This document shows, piece by piece, positions 23,006-32,325 of a stretch of 64,000 bases of DNA (position 1 is its first letter; every line of letters starts with the position of its first letter). A program made the translations under genes and the position numbers. Under the pieces are notes generated by a model. It had not been told where the DNA came from and made no database searches. It saw nothing but the letters and a program-made list of their open reading frames with translations. Origin of the DNA: Synanceia verrucosa (lineage: Eukaryota; Chordata; Actinopteri; Perciformes; Synanceiidae); contig CM056568.1 in NCBI GenBank assembly GCA_029721515.1, forward strand, positions 310,001-374,000, written 5' to 3'.

Positions 23006-23457
23006 TTAAATCATTATATTGAGTAAGTAGGTAGTTAACAAGTTTAAGAAACTTGCACGACACAGTTCGCGTTTACGCCGAGCTGAGTCTCTGTCTGATC
23101 CGTGACCGTGTCTCTTGCTGGCGGCAGCACCAGCAGCTGCTACTGACAGCGTTCCGGATGAAGCTGTGGGAACTGAAGGCACCGCACCGGGTGTGAGTCG
23201 CACCTGGTTCTTGCTTCGGCATCCCATGTTGAACTCCAACAGGTTGCTTGGATGATACTCCTCCAGTCTGAAGTGAGCGCCACACACAACCACGTTTTTC
23301 GTAGCTGAAACAGAGGAGAAGTCCTGTCTCTTCAACTGCACAAAAAGAATCCACGCACGGAAGACAGCACCATTTTTTTCCTGTTAGGAAACCAGTGGAC
23401 TCGGTGTCCTGACAGGCTGGAGTTTGTGCAACCTCCACAAACGCAATAATTTACCAT
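23006..23457 (-). pseudogene. THAP zinc-finger ORF of Kolobok, one-base frameshift
   Basis: Minus-strand ATG at 23457 opens MVNYCVCGGCTNSSLSGHRV with HWFPNRKK, the first half of a THAP (C2CH) domain. At an A7 run near 23373 the frame slips by one base. In the next frame VQLKRQDF, VVVCGAHFRLEEYHPSN and LTPGAVPSVP complete it, including the C-x2-H pair and the AVPxxx box. THAP domains bind DNA sequence-specifically and form the N-terminus of Kolobok and P-type transposases. The frame then ends at 23006 without a catalytic domain. Confidence 0.8.
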
Positions 23458-23773
23458 GTTGACAGTAAATTAATGCAATCCAAAACTACTGACTCACGGT
23501 AACACAACCGCTCTGACTGACAACGTACCTACTCCCACACTGAGCTATGGCAGCGGCTAGCATATAACTCCCTCTCGTTACGTGATATGACGCGATATTG
23601 AAAAAAAAAAGTGTTTTTTGCGCTTTGCTTAAAACTGTGACTTTTTCGGTTAAATATCTCCCCTGATTTCTTGAAAAACATTTTAAATCCTCAATCAAGT
23701 TTTCAAAAGGTAATTTTTGGACCAGAGTACACATGCATATTGTAAAAAATATAACCTGCAACATGCTCTTTAA

Positions 23774-23960
23774 GGTGCCTCTTTTGGCTCAAGGGCTTCC
23801 TTCTTGCACAGCAGCCTCTCAGTCCACGGTGATGCAAAACACACTTGACTGTGGACACTGACACCTGTGTTCCAGCAGCTTCTAATTCTTGGCAAATCTG
23901 CTTTTTGGTGGTTCTCAGTTGACATAATAAAGTCATAAAAGAACCAAACTTCATGAATGT
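23774..23960 (-). pseudogene. Tc1 transposase, N-terminal half
   Basis: The minus-strand frame reads TTKKQICQELEAAGTQVSVS, VKCVLHHRGLRGCCARRKPL and SQKRHLK, the paired helix-turn-helix DNA-binding region of Tc1 transposases. It stops exactly at the TTAA where Kolobok entered. The reading continues at 19641 with ARLKF. Confidence 0.85.
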
Positions 23961-24090
23961 TTTTTGTGACAAAGAAGTATCTGTTCCAATCACTCTATAA
24001 GAGAAAAAACAGAGTTGTAGAAATAACTGGAAACTCAAGAGAGCCATGACATTATGTTCTTTACAAGTGTATGACTTTTGACCATGACTG

Positions 24091-24600
24091 TATAGGATAA
24101 AGTAATAATCATGAAGTGAGATCAAGACAATACAGAGCAATATGGCTGCAGAAATGTGCAATGTGCAGTGCAGTCTGGGATAATATGAGACGGGGGATGA
24201 ACAGTGGTCTCCTGGGTAAAAATGTTGTTTTAGTTAGTACCACCTAGCTGGTTGGTCTATTTTCCGATTTAAACTATTTCATTTGCTCTGACTGAAGGTA
24301 AAAATACCCACAATGCTACATTGTATTTGTATTTGACTTAAGAAATTCTCATAATTATGAGATCTTCTCTTGTAATTGTGTCTGTTTTTCTTTTGTGAAT
24401 GTAATGCTTATCATTATAAATAATACAGTATAATTACTCTGTTACTACTACATTACTAACTACATACTCTAACAGCCACCTTTACTGAACCAAATAATCT
24501 TTTGGTATCATAACAGTAAATCATTGTCTTGAAATGTACTTGTTATAAGTAATAAGTAATAAGATGTTTTCTTTTGAAAATACTCAAGGCATACAAAAAT
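24091..24600 (+). other. Intron sequence between the Tc1 nest and the next exon
   Basis: No gene or recognised repeat. Confidence 0.5.
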
Positions 24601-24601
24601 A

Positions 24602-24638
<37 letters not shown>

Positions 24639-24648
24639 TTGCATGTAG
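24602..24648 (+). promoter_or_regulatory. (TG)n(CG)n microsatellite forming the 3' splice site region
   Basis: About 12 TG units, four CG units, then GTGTGTGTTTGCATGTAG ending at the acceptor AG (24647-24648). The usual polypyrimidine tract is missing. The exon that follows is well conserved. UG-rich RNA just before a 3' splice site is a known binding situation for TDP-43 and CELF proteins, so use of this exon may depend on repeat length. That last step is inference. Confidence 0.6.
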
Positions 24649-24760
24649 GGAGAAGATTCGGGACATAGAAGAGCTGAGGCGAGCTGTGAAACAGGAGGCT
24701 AGTGAGCTAGAAGTGCAGTTAAATGAACTGGCCCATCACTATGATGACAGCTTGAAAATG
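24649..24760 (+). CDS. Host gene exon, coiled-coil segment (DIEELRRAVKQEASELEVQL)
   Basis: 112-bp exon between CATGTAG and ATG|GTAAGA. The first base completes the Arg codon split at 10817; the exon ends in phase 0. It encodes REKIRDIEELRRAVKQEASE and continues ELEVQLNELAHHYDDSLKM with regular heptad Leu spacing, so a coiled coil is likely. The exact match of phases on both sides is strong support for the gene model. Skipping this exon alone (112 bp, not a multiple of 3) would shift the frame. Confidence 0.85.
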
Positions 24761-25150
24761 GTAAGATACTCAGTCACACTCAGTGGGCAACACCAGGGTC
24801 TGTTCATTGAAGTCCATTCGGAAGTAACATAAATTTGCGTTCTCTCCAACAGCCAGCAGGTTTCAATACTGGTGGTTTCAAAAAGAGGTCTGTTTGAAGT
24901 CTATGGAAAAATGAGCATTTTCTTCCCTGGTTTATTCCCTCTTCTTCCCTCTCTAAATATGAGTTTATGGTCTGGATGTTAGTACAGCCTCTTATAATAC
25001 AACACAATGTCCATTTAGTGAATTATGGTCAAATATTTGGTGAAAAAACACATAAAGCAAGAGCTGCTTTGGGGTGTGGCTACCATGTGATTGACAGACT
25101 AAATAATTATAATAATTCAGTAAATGGACATCCTGTTGTATTTGTGATGC
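24761..25150 (+). other. Intron sequence, nothing recognised
   Basis: Short ORFs only, no domain seen. Confidence 0.5.
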
Positions 25151-25639
25151 TTTGCTCAGTTCAAGAACCTAAATGCACAACTCTGGAACAGTCGGTTTCC
25201 AATACAGGCAGAGTTTATTCACAGATCCAATGCAGAGTATACAGCCGCCGTGCACTGTGCACGCTCTCACCCAGGCAGTGGGAGAGAAAAGTGGCACCTG
25301 ACTACTCTGACTCTAAAAAGTCAAAACTAATGAATCCTCATCTACTTGGGGAAACTAAAGGAAAGGGAAAATATAAGGCAACTGCAGCAACTAAGGGAGC
25401 TCTACCGTAAGGGGAGAAGTAACTAAGATGCACAGGAAACCCTGTCTAAGGGGAAAACTCAGGAGAGAGAAAAAACTACTTAAAACACTTTACCTAGGAA
25501 GAGAGTTAACAGATAAATGAGAGGAAATAACTAAACTAAAGAGCATTCAACCTAAAACTAGGGAGGCAATGTACTAACTAAAAATCACCTGCAAGGGAAA
25601 CTAAGACTACTCTAAACAGAAACATAACAGGCAACAAAC

Positions 25640-25927
25640 CCACAATCTTATCTAACTGGCGACAGGTTCAGGAACACTGGCACAAGGATGAAAAGAACTG
25701 AGGGGAGACAGGACAATATATACATGAGAAAATGGGGAACAGCTGGAAACAATTCGGGCAGGGTTTGACAATCACAGATGCGGTGACAGAGGGGCAGGAA
25801 GCAAAAATCATCTGAAACGAGAGGGAGACAGGGTTACTACAAAATAAAACAAGAAATGACAGGACAACATTCAGGCACAAGACAAAAATGTGCAACTTAA
25901 CCAAACCAGACAGACAGATCCTGACAG
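25640..25927 (-). repeat. LTR-like dispersed repeat family, copy a
   Basis: On the minus strand it starts TGTCAGGATCTGTCTGTCTG and contains a CAAAATAAA (plus) / GTTTTATTTTGTAGT block next to the shared core GAAACGAGAGGGAGACAGGG (plus strand, about 25817). The same core recurs at about 31645, 47836 and, degraded, about 52440. A TG start and length of several hundred bases suggest a solo LTR. Sequence from about 25150 may belong to it. Confidence 0.5.
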
Positions 25928-26089
25928 TATTATATGATGCTAACCATACAGACCATAAACTCAGTTTCAGTGATGGCTAGTGGTGATTTTGAATGGGTGA
26001 GCTAACGAATGCATTACATTTATTCATACTTCACACGGCAGCAACAGTAGCATCACATCAAGTTGCAGCAACAACAGTGTATGCTTTGT

Positions 26090-26390
26090 CATATAATCAG
26101 AATCAGAAATAATTTAATAATACCAGGGAGGAAATTACTTGCTTATTACTTAGTTACTTACTTATTACTTAAAGAAAACTGAGTAGAAAGTAAATAATCC
26201 TGTAGTGGAAGATTCTCAGGTTAACCAAAGGATTGGAGTGAGAAAGATCACTAAGTTCATGTGTGTGTCGGCCAGAACACCATGGTCAGAGGTGGAGGAA
26301 TGAGGACAGAGGTTGGCAGGTTGAGGTTCTTTCATAGTGGATCCAGCAGTCAAACAGGCAATACAGTGGCAAGAGCATGCATGTAGATAG
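26090..26390 (-). repeat. LINE 3' tail fragment
   Basis: Begins with AATCAGAATCAGAAATAATT and GGGAGGAAATTACTTGC, similar to 3' ends of fish non-LTR elements (compare 27465-27500). Beyond this it is not assignable. Confidence 0.4.
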
Positions 26391-26608
26391 CTGTGATGTG
26401 TGGTTTCTACAAACAGATCAGAGTAATACCATTAGCCAATAACATGGAGATTACTGTGTACAGTATGCAACAGAGATTCTCAGCCAATATATTTGTGACT
26501 GACTTTGTATATTTAATCTATTTTCATATTTGTCTGGTATGCATAAGTAAAATGGTACTAATTATGCTCATGATTTATGTTACTACAGTATGTATGTTTT
26601 CTAATTAG

Positions 26609-26848
26609 AAGATGCACAGACTGTTGGACGAGCAGTCTCTGCTCTGCTCACAGCTCTTTTTACCTGGAACGAGCCTCGTCCCCAACAGGACAGTAGCCAC
26701 TCAGTGCTGTCTGCTGCCTAGGATCCCTCCAGCTGACGTCTCCTCCCAAGCATGGGACTCCCTCAGCCCGTCACCTCCTGGTTCAAAGGGTCTGGGCTGT
26801 TCTCCCACCAAGGCTGACAAGCTGGACATGATGGGCTTCCTCCAGAGA
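26609..26848 (+). CDS. Host gene exon (KMHRLLDEQSLLCSQL...KADKLDMMGFLQR)
   Basis: 240-bp exon, phase 0 at both ends, between TCTAATTAG and AGA|GTAAGA. It encodes 80 residues: a helical start MHRLLDEQSLLCSQLFLPG, the conserved-looking VPNRTVATQCCLLPRIPP, a Ser/Pro linker and CSPTKADKLDMMGFLQR. It splices in frame to the short last exon. These are the strongest conserved-looking residues of the C-terminal domain and the main reason for the SSFA2/ITPRID-type assignment. Because the exon length is a multiple of three, skipping would keep the frame. Confidence 0.85.
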
Positions 26849-26909
26849 GTAAGAACATCTTATTATTATGTGGGTAAACAAATGGACAGGGATGTCAGTG
26901 TAGGTTCTC

Positions 26910-27470
26910 AGTCATTCAGGTCAAGGTAAATTAAATAGAGCAAAAAGAGTGAACTGGACTTGCTTGAGGTTTTTGGAAGATGTTTCACCTCTCATCATCC
27001 AAGAGGCTTCTTCAGTTCTGACTGACTGGTAGAGAGTCCAGATACTTATGATCCTGTTGGAGCAGAAAACAGTTGAACGACCGAAACCACCAAGACAATA
27101 GGCGATATGAGCCGTTAATGTGAGCTGCACACAGGTTTCTGGGGATGGAGGTCAATACTGAGTTGTAAGTGGCTGATAGATGGTGTTGTAGTCCTCCTCC
27201 TCCGTCCAAAGATGGTTTCTCCAGTTTGACAAAAATGGCTTCTTTCACTCTTTTCTCAAACCTTCTGTTTTCCCTGGCTAAAACCTGAACATTACTGCCC
27301 TCAAAAGAAGTGACCTGTGTCTTTTAAGTGTAGGTGAACTGCTGAGTCTTGTCCTGAGGAGTTGTCTCTCCTGTGTTCAGCTATACGCTTATGGAACTCT
27401 TGTTTGGTGTCCCCCAGTGTACAAGTCACTGCACTCTTCACTGCTCAGGACAGCATACACAATCAGAATC
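26910..27470 (-). pseudogene. Penelope-like element fragment with GIY-YIG endonuclease
   Basis: Minus-strand frames read IVYAVLSSEECSDLYTGG (VYAV...LYTG in place of GIY...YIG), then HLHLK-type degraded sequence, FEKRVKEAIFVKLEKPSLDG and GGGLQHHLSATYNSVLTSIP. This succession is the C-terminal GIY-YIG nuclease of Penelope-like retroelements, which nicks target DNA. Stops and shifts interrupt it, and the RT is absent. It begins right after a host exon, within the intron. Confidence 0.7.
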
Positions 27471-30100
27471 AGAAACAACTTTATTGCCAAGTAAGATTGC
27501 ACAAACAAGGAATTTAACTGTGACTTTGTGCATGACATATAGACATATAAACATAAACCTATATACATATAAACATGTAAATGTAGTGCAGAGATAAGAA
27601 CCGAAGATGACAAAGAGCCTAAGAAGGAATATGAATGCAAAAACTATGAATATGTGGTAAAATAAAAAAAAAATAAAAAAACACAGACAAAAAGTCTAAT
27701 ATGACACTGTCAAAAACAGTGCAATAAAGATGAAAACAGTTAAATATGGCAGATAAACATAGGCAAGAACTGTACAGAAGGTGCAAATATTTAGGAATGT
27801 GCCATTACGCTAGTAGAGGAGGATGAACCATGGGTTTCTTAGTCTCAATTCACTACAATGCAGTATAACTGTTATTGTATTATTTGGCCTTAAATAATAG
27901 TGTTATCACTTTAAAATATGTAATAATCAATTATTAAATAGTATTAACATATCAATCCATAATGAATAACTCAAAGTATTGAATAAAGAACCCATAAATG
28001 TCATAAAAGGTGACAGAGAGTGTTGACACTGTTCGTCAATCAGCGATACCAAACTTGATATCAGTCACTGACTCTGGGGGTTTTGATGAGTCTGAACAGA
28101 TAGATAGATCAACCTTTATGTTGTTTTTAAGCTCCTATAACATTAAAATTGAAACGGACAACTTGAGGCAAGCTACAGTTTTGCACAACAGTTCAACCTC
28201 CACAACATTTAGTTATTTGTGCACGTCATGGTAGCAGTTTCTCATTCCTGCAAACAAATTGCAAAATGCTTTTGACATGCATCAGTTGATTTCATTCAAC
28301 CCTCTGGTGTTTCCTAATATTATCATTTGCTTATGTCATGTCAGTCAAAATGAACTATACTTGTGAATGGGAAATAGTCATTCCATATAAAACTAATAGT
28401 CCTCATTTCATTGCTTGAGTCATTACATAAAAAAATGTTGAACTACTTGTCAAAATCTGTCAAGTTAATATTATACATTTTTGTCTTTTTTTTCCTCATG
28501 AAAATCTCCCCTAAATTGAACAATTTCTCTCAGGTGAACCTCAGCTTTCACTGATGAGAAAGGCTGTGTGAAGCATTAGTTGAACTAGATGAGAGCTGAA
28601 TCCCATGAATGCATACACGCATATATGAACCAAACAAGACATGGTGTTTACCATTTCTACAACACTGTACTGTGGGAGGAGGGGGAAGAGGAAGAAGAGG
28701 CCAAGTACAGGAGGATTCCTGATGAAATCAGGGCTACAGTTATGAATCATGTTTGTCACTCACGGCCTCACAATGACTGAGGCTGGTCAAAGAGTGCCGT
28801 CAAATGCTGTAAATTCAAACATTTATTCAAACAATTATTCAAACATTTAATCAGGAGAAAAGGTGTGTTATTCAGCACTAAACAAGCTGCACTGCATTAC
28901 TGTCATTGTATCCGACATGAAGCTTGAGTTGGGACAAGAACGTGTCATTTTTGACGTTTTACATTTAGACTTACAGCTTTACTGCTTTGCCATATTCACT
29001 GTAATTTTACTCTGCACCACATAGGATGATAAGACAACCTTACAGAGGAGGAAGAAGACCTTGACTTACTCCACAGCAAGAGGAAGACATTTGCTCAGTG
29101 GTGATTGCAAATAATGTCATAAGGTTTAGAGAGACACAGAGAGCTGTTATAGAGGATGACAACATTTTTGGGAATATTGAATCTGTTTCATCCCAACCCA
29201 AAGGGAGTTCATTTCTTTTGTAAATAAGGGTGTGTTCACTCTTTTCAAATTGCAAAGAACACAGCAAAAATGTGAAACTATAAAATGTAAAATCTTGTAC
29301 TCAGTTATCTCACTAAATACAGTAATGTGTAACTTTACTGTGTAAATAGTCTCTAGTGCTGTCTTGAGCCTTTACAGGTAGTGTCACCAAGATCTGACTT
29401 TTTTCTGCATTAGAAAACACTGACAGAGTAAACAGTGTAAACTGAGAAAAGCACCAAAACGACTGAGAAAAACTGTATGTAACTGTACTATTATTATATA
29501 TATACTATATACTATATATACTATTATCTTATTCTATTTAATTGCTGTTGTTTGTGTTTTTTATCACAGTAATTTGTCTATGCTGATTTGGTGGGTGAAT
29601 TTCCCCCAGTGGGAAATATGATATTCTATTTTATTCTACTATTCTAATATTTACAACTGGTAACCCATGTTACTTTTTTGTTAAAAAAAAAGGTAAAGTG
29701 CTATTTTTCACCGGGTTATTCAGGTGAACTAGTCCTTTACTATATGCTGATGTAAGTGTTAGAGCAGCAAAAGTAGCTGTGAAGGTTTTGTAACAAAAGG
29801 GGAATAGACACCAGCTCTCTTTTTTCTATTCTTTGTTATCACAAAGCTGACAGGAAGTAGTGAACATCAGTCCAAACAGCCCTTCACAGTAAAAGTCTTC
29901 TCTCTTCTTTACCGTCTCATTCTGGTTCCTTTAGAGCAACCAATTCTCAGTAATGTTCATATTTCCATCCTCTAAAGACGTTTTAACCAGCTCTTCCACT
30001 TTCGTTCATGAGCTCCAGCACTGAAGTCAAAGTCATGATTAATGTTGATCAAACAGAAAAAAGACATTTGATTTGCTTTCCTCTCTTGCTGTTGTACCGA
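27471..30100 (+). other. Intron sequence with a LINE-tail fragment, otherwise unassigned
   Basis: About 27465-27560 holds ATCAGAATCAGAAACAACTT and TTATTGCCAAG, a non-LTR 3' tail type. The rest (2.5 kb) shows only short ORFs, an A-rich run at 27660-27680 and TA-rich sequence near 29490-29530. No gene found. Confidence 0.5.
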
Positions 30101-30254
30101 TAGTTGAAGGACGGAAAGTAACCACATGATTTTTTAATCAGTAACTGTAATGTCATTACTTAAGGTAACAACCAACCTTCATTACATTACTGCATTACAC
30201 ATAAATATAATCTGATTACAGTAACTTTACAGTGACACGTTTCCCCCAACACTG
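30100..30254. repeat. Solo terminal fragment of a hAT element
   Basis: The block of AGTAAC/GTAATG/TTACTG motifs ends in CCCCCAACACTG (30243-30254), the same kind of terminus as the hAT at 20299-21361. The opposite end is missing. Confidence 0.55.
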
Positions 30255-30456
30255 TATACTTCTCACTCAGAATGTCCCCATTTTGTCATGTGAAAGCAAA
30301 AGAAGTTGTCCATTTAAATATGCAGGTCAATTAAAAAAGCACTTTCTCTGATGAGTACTGTCTATGCATAATACTGAGCTAGAGGTTACTACCTTTATGA
30401 GATTGCATGTATTTGAACTCATTCTCCCTTCTAAATGTTGGTGTCCTGTTTTCCAG

Positions 30457-30504
30457 TTGAAGGAGTCTTTGCATCATTCTGTGAACACAGACACATTGGA
30501 ATAA
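30457..30504 (+). CDS. Host gene terminal exon (LKESLHHSVNTDTLE, stop)
   Basis: The acceptor TTTTCCAG (ending 30456) is followed by 15 codons and TAA at 30502-30504. It continues MGFLQR from the previous exon into LKESLHHSVNTDTLE, finishing the protein. Such a short, sharply ending C-terminus with good splice phase is convincing. The 3'UTR begins at 30505. A hAT element starts 152 bp later, so the polyadenylation site is either inside those 152 bases, where no AATAAA is seen, or within transposon sequence. Confidence 0.8.
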   Translation: MKESLHHSVNTDTLE

Positions 30505-30837
30505 GAGGTGAGATGTTTGTTGACTTTTCTAACAAGTCATTTTGCTGTTTACATCCATCTTCCGGCACAACTATCTAATGCAGGCCTACAATACTGTAGA
30601 ACTTCCCATGAACAAAGACAGAGTGCCTTTGCAAATCAGATTTTCACAGATGTCCACAGTGTTGCCACAGTTACTTCTAAAAAGTAATTTGATTACTCAC
30701 TTGAAAAGCAACTTAGTTACTTTACCGATTAATTGATTTTAAAAGTAACTAAGTGAGATTACAAGTTACATTCAGCAGCCTCAAATACGCCCCGACTAAC
30801 TTCTTTAACACTTCCCTTGTGAGGGCTCAATTTTTGG

Positions 30838-31757
30838 AGAGCCCAAACACACGACTCAGACAGATTTTGGGTGCAACCACAAAGGACTTTAATGAGCACA
30901 ATGAACATGTGAGAGAGCACAGTGTTCCAGCAGGGAGTGTCACGCGCATCACCGGGCTGGTGGAGACACATGCCAGGGAGACCCTGCTCTGAACTACTCT
31001 GCACTATAAAAGGGGAGAAATCAAAACCACTCACTTAAGTAGTGTGGGAAAAACACGAAGGAAAAATACCTGTGAAAATAAAGAAGCTGACTGGAAGGCT
31101 ACAAAAATTAAACACAACTTAAATCTCTCACAAGGAGACTACCATGAATAAAGGGGAAAGCTAAGCGGAAACTAAAGGAGCTATTGACAGGTACATTAGG
31201 GGAACACTGACTAATCTGATCAGGCTATGAAACTTATAAAACAAAACCACCTACAACTCATGCACAGTGAGTAGAGAATTAACTAGAGCTACAATAGTTA
31301 CAAAACACTCACTCTTCTAGAGGAGGCAGACTATACAAACAACTAGGGTCAACTCACTCTGAGGATCAACTAGGGAAATACAGAACTAAGCTAGAAACAC
31401 AAAGAGGGCACTAAGGCTATTAAACTTACAAACAAAAAAGCACTGGAGGATCAGGGAAGCTGGAACACTGGAAACTGGAGACAGGCACTGAGACAGACGA
31501 AGGGACATGGCAATCTCACAACGAACAAACCAATAACAAGACTATTTATATATGAGGTAAAGGGACACAGGTGTAAACAATCAGAGCGAGGTTTCACAAT
31601 CACAGACGCGGGAAAACACAGGAGCAGGAAGCAAAGCGATCTGAAACGAGAGGGAGACAGGGTTACTTTCAAAATAAAAAAGGAAGAGACAAGACAACAT
31701 GCAGGCACAACACAAAAATGGTTAACTTAACCAAAACAGACGGACGGAGCATGACAT
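30838..31757 (-). repeat. LTR-like dispersed repeat family, copy b (longest)
   Basis: Minus strand starts TGTCATGCTCCGTCCGTCTG. It carries the shared core (plus: GAAACGAGAGGGAGACAGGG at about 31645), a TATA-like ACTATTTATATATG region (31540) and ends with CATTAAAGTCCTTTGTGGTT near 30878 as a polyadenylation-like region. The 30838-31030 part is repeated, diverged, at 35048-35290. About 0.9 kb fits a solo LTR inserted in the hAT element. Confidence 0.55.
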
Positions 31758-31837
31758 CCCCACTTACGTTTGCACTGAAGTCCAGCTTTATGCTGTTTGG
31801 CTGCTGGGGAAGCTCCTGCACTAGTTGTGGCTCTATG

Positions 31838-32060
31838 CTATCCACTACCCGGCGGGCCTTTCTTTGTGAGCTTAACTGTGCCATGCTGCGGTTCTAAATG
31901 TTTCTTTAACTTTGACGTTGTGTTTTTGTGGCAGGATAACACTTTTGTCGCCAGCACAGTGTGTACAGCGAACCTTAATATTATTGTCTTTAACTGACAC
32001 AAAGTCAAAATAATAGCTGTATTTCCATCTTGAGAACGCACATCTCTCTCCTCCCTCCAT
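31838..32060 (-). pseudogene. hAT BED finger remnant
   Basis: Minus-strand MEGGERCAFSRWKYSYYFDF, then CTHCAGDKSV in one frame and LSCHKNTTSKLKKHLEPQH in the next. All zinc ligands (CTHC; H...H in KHLEPQH) exist but a frameshift near 31940 separates them. It resembles the finger at 20778-21050 (shared FSRWKYSxYF), so both hATs are related. Confidence 0.65.
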
Positions 32061-32325
32061 TGTTGATGTTCATTTTGCTGCGACTACTTTAGGTGTGTGT
32101 GTGCATAAGTATTACACTCGAGTGGTCCTCGTGCCGAAAACGTGACTTGTCGCCTACAGTATGTGATTGATGCCACTACCCCAAGACAAAAAACAAATCT
32201 CTTTTTTCAAAGGAAAATAAGACAGAAAGTAATGCACACAGTGACTTGGACATGTAACTTAAATCTAATTACTGGTTTGGAAATAGCAACGTGTTACATT
32301 ACTCATTACTGAAAAAAGTGGACTT

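Larger units (their letters stand above)
19646..23769. mobile_element. Kolobok-type DNA transposon with THAP and P2X7-like ORFs
   Basis: Inserted in the Tc1 transposase at TTAA, duplicated at 19642-19645 and 23770-23773. Ends: AGAGCGTATTGC on the left and AGAGCATGTTGC on the right (minus strand), i.e. 5' purine-purine ends. TTAA duplication plus a THAP protein is the signature of Kolobok. Inside are a plus-strand three-exon P2X7-like gene remnant (19852-22040), a minus-strand THAP ORF (23457-23006), a hAT insertion (20299-21361), a SINE fragment with TA repeat (22317-22425) and A18 at 22878. No complete DDE transposase was identified. A piece at 22445-22625 (minus: SALMESLRVEYSTGSTRAQH) may be a transposase remnant. 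Confidence 0.8.
30657..32324 (-). mobile_element. hAT-type element with BED finger, right end missing
   Basis: Left end CAGTGTTGCC at 30657, then AGTTAC/AGTAAT-rich sub-terminal repeats. The minus-strand BED finger lies at 31838-32060, and TTACATTACTCATTACTG sub-terminal sequence reaches 32312. It is cut by the 3' tail of a Rex1-like LINE at 32326. An LTR-like unit (30838-31757) is inserted in it. Confidence 0.7.

Noticed and set aside
23006..23457. Host THAP transcription-factor gene
   Set aside because: Frameshifted, lies inside Kolobok termini, no further exons.
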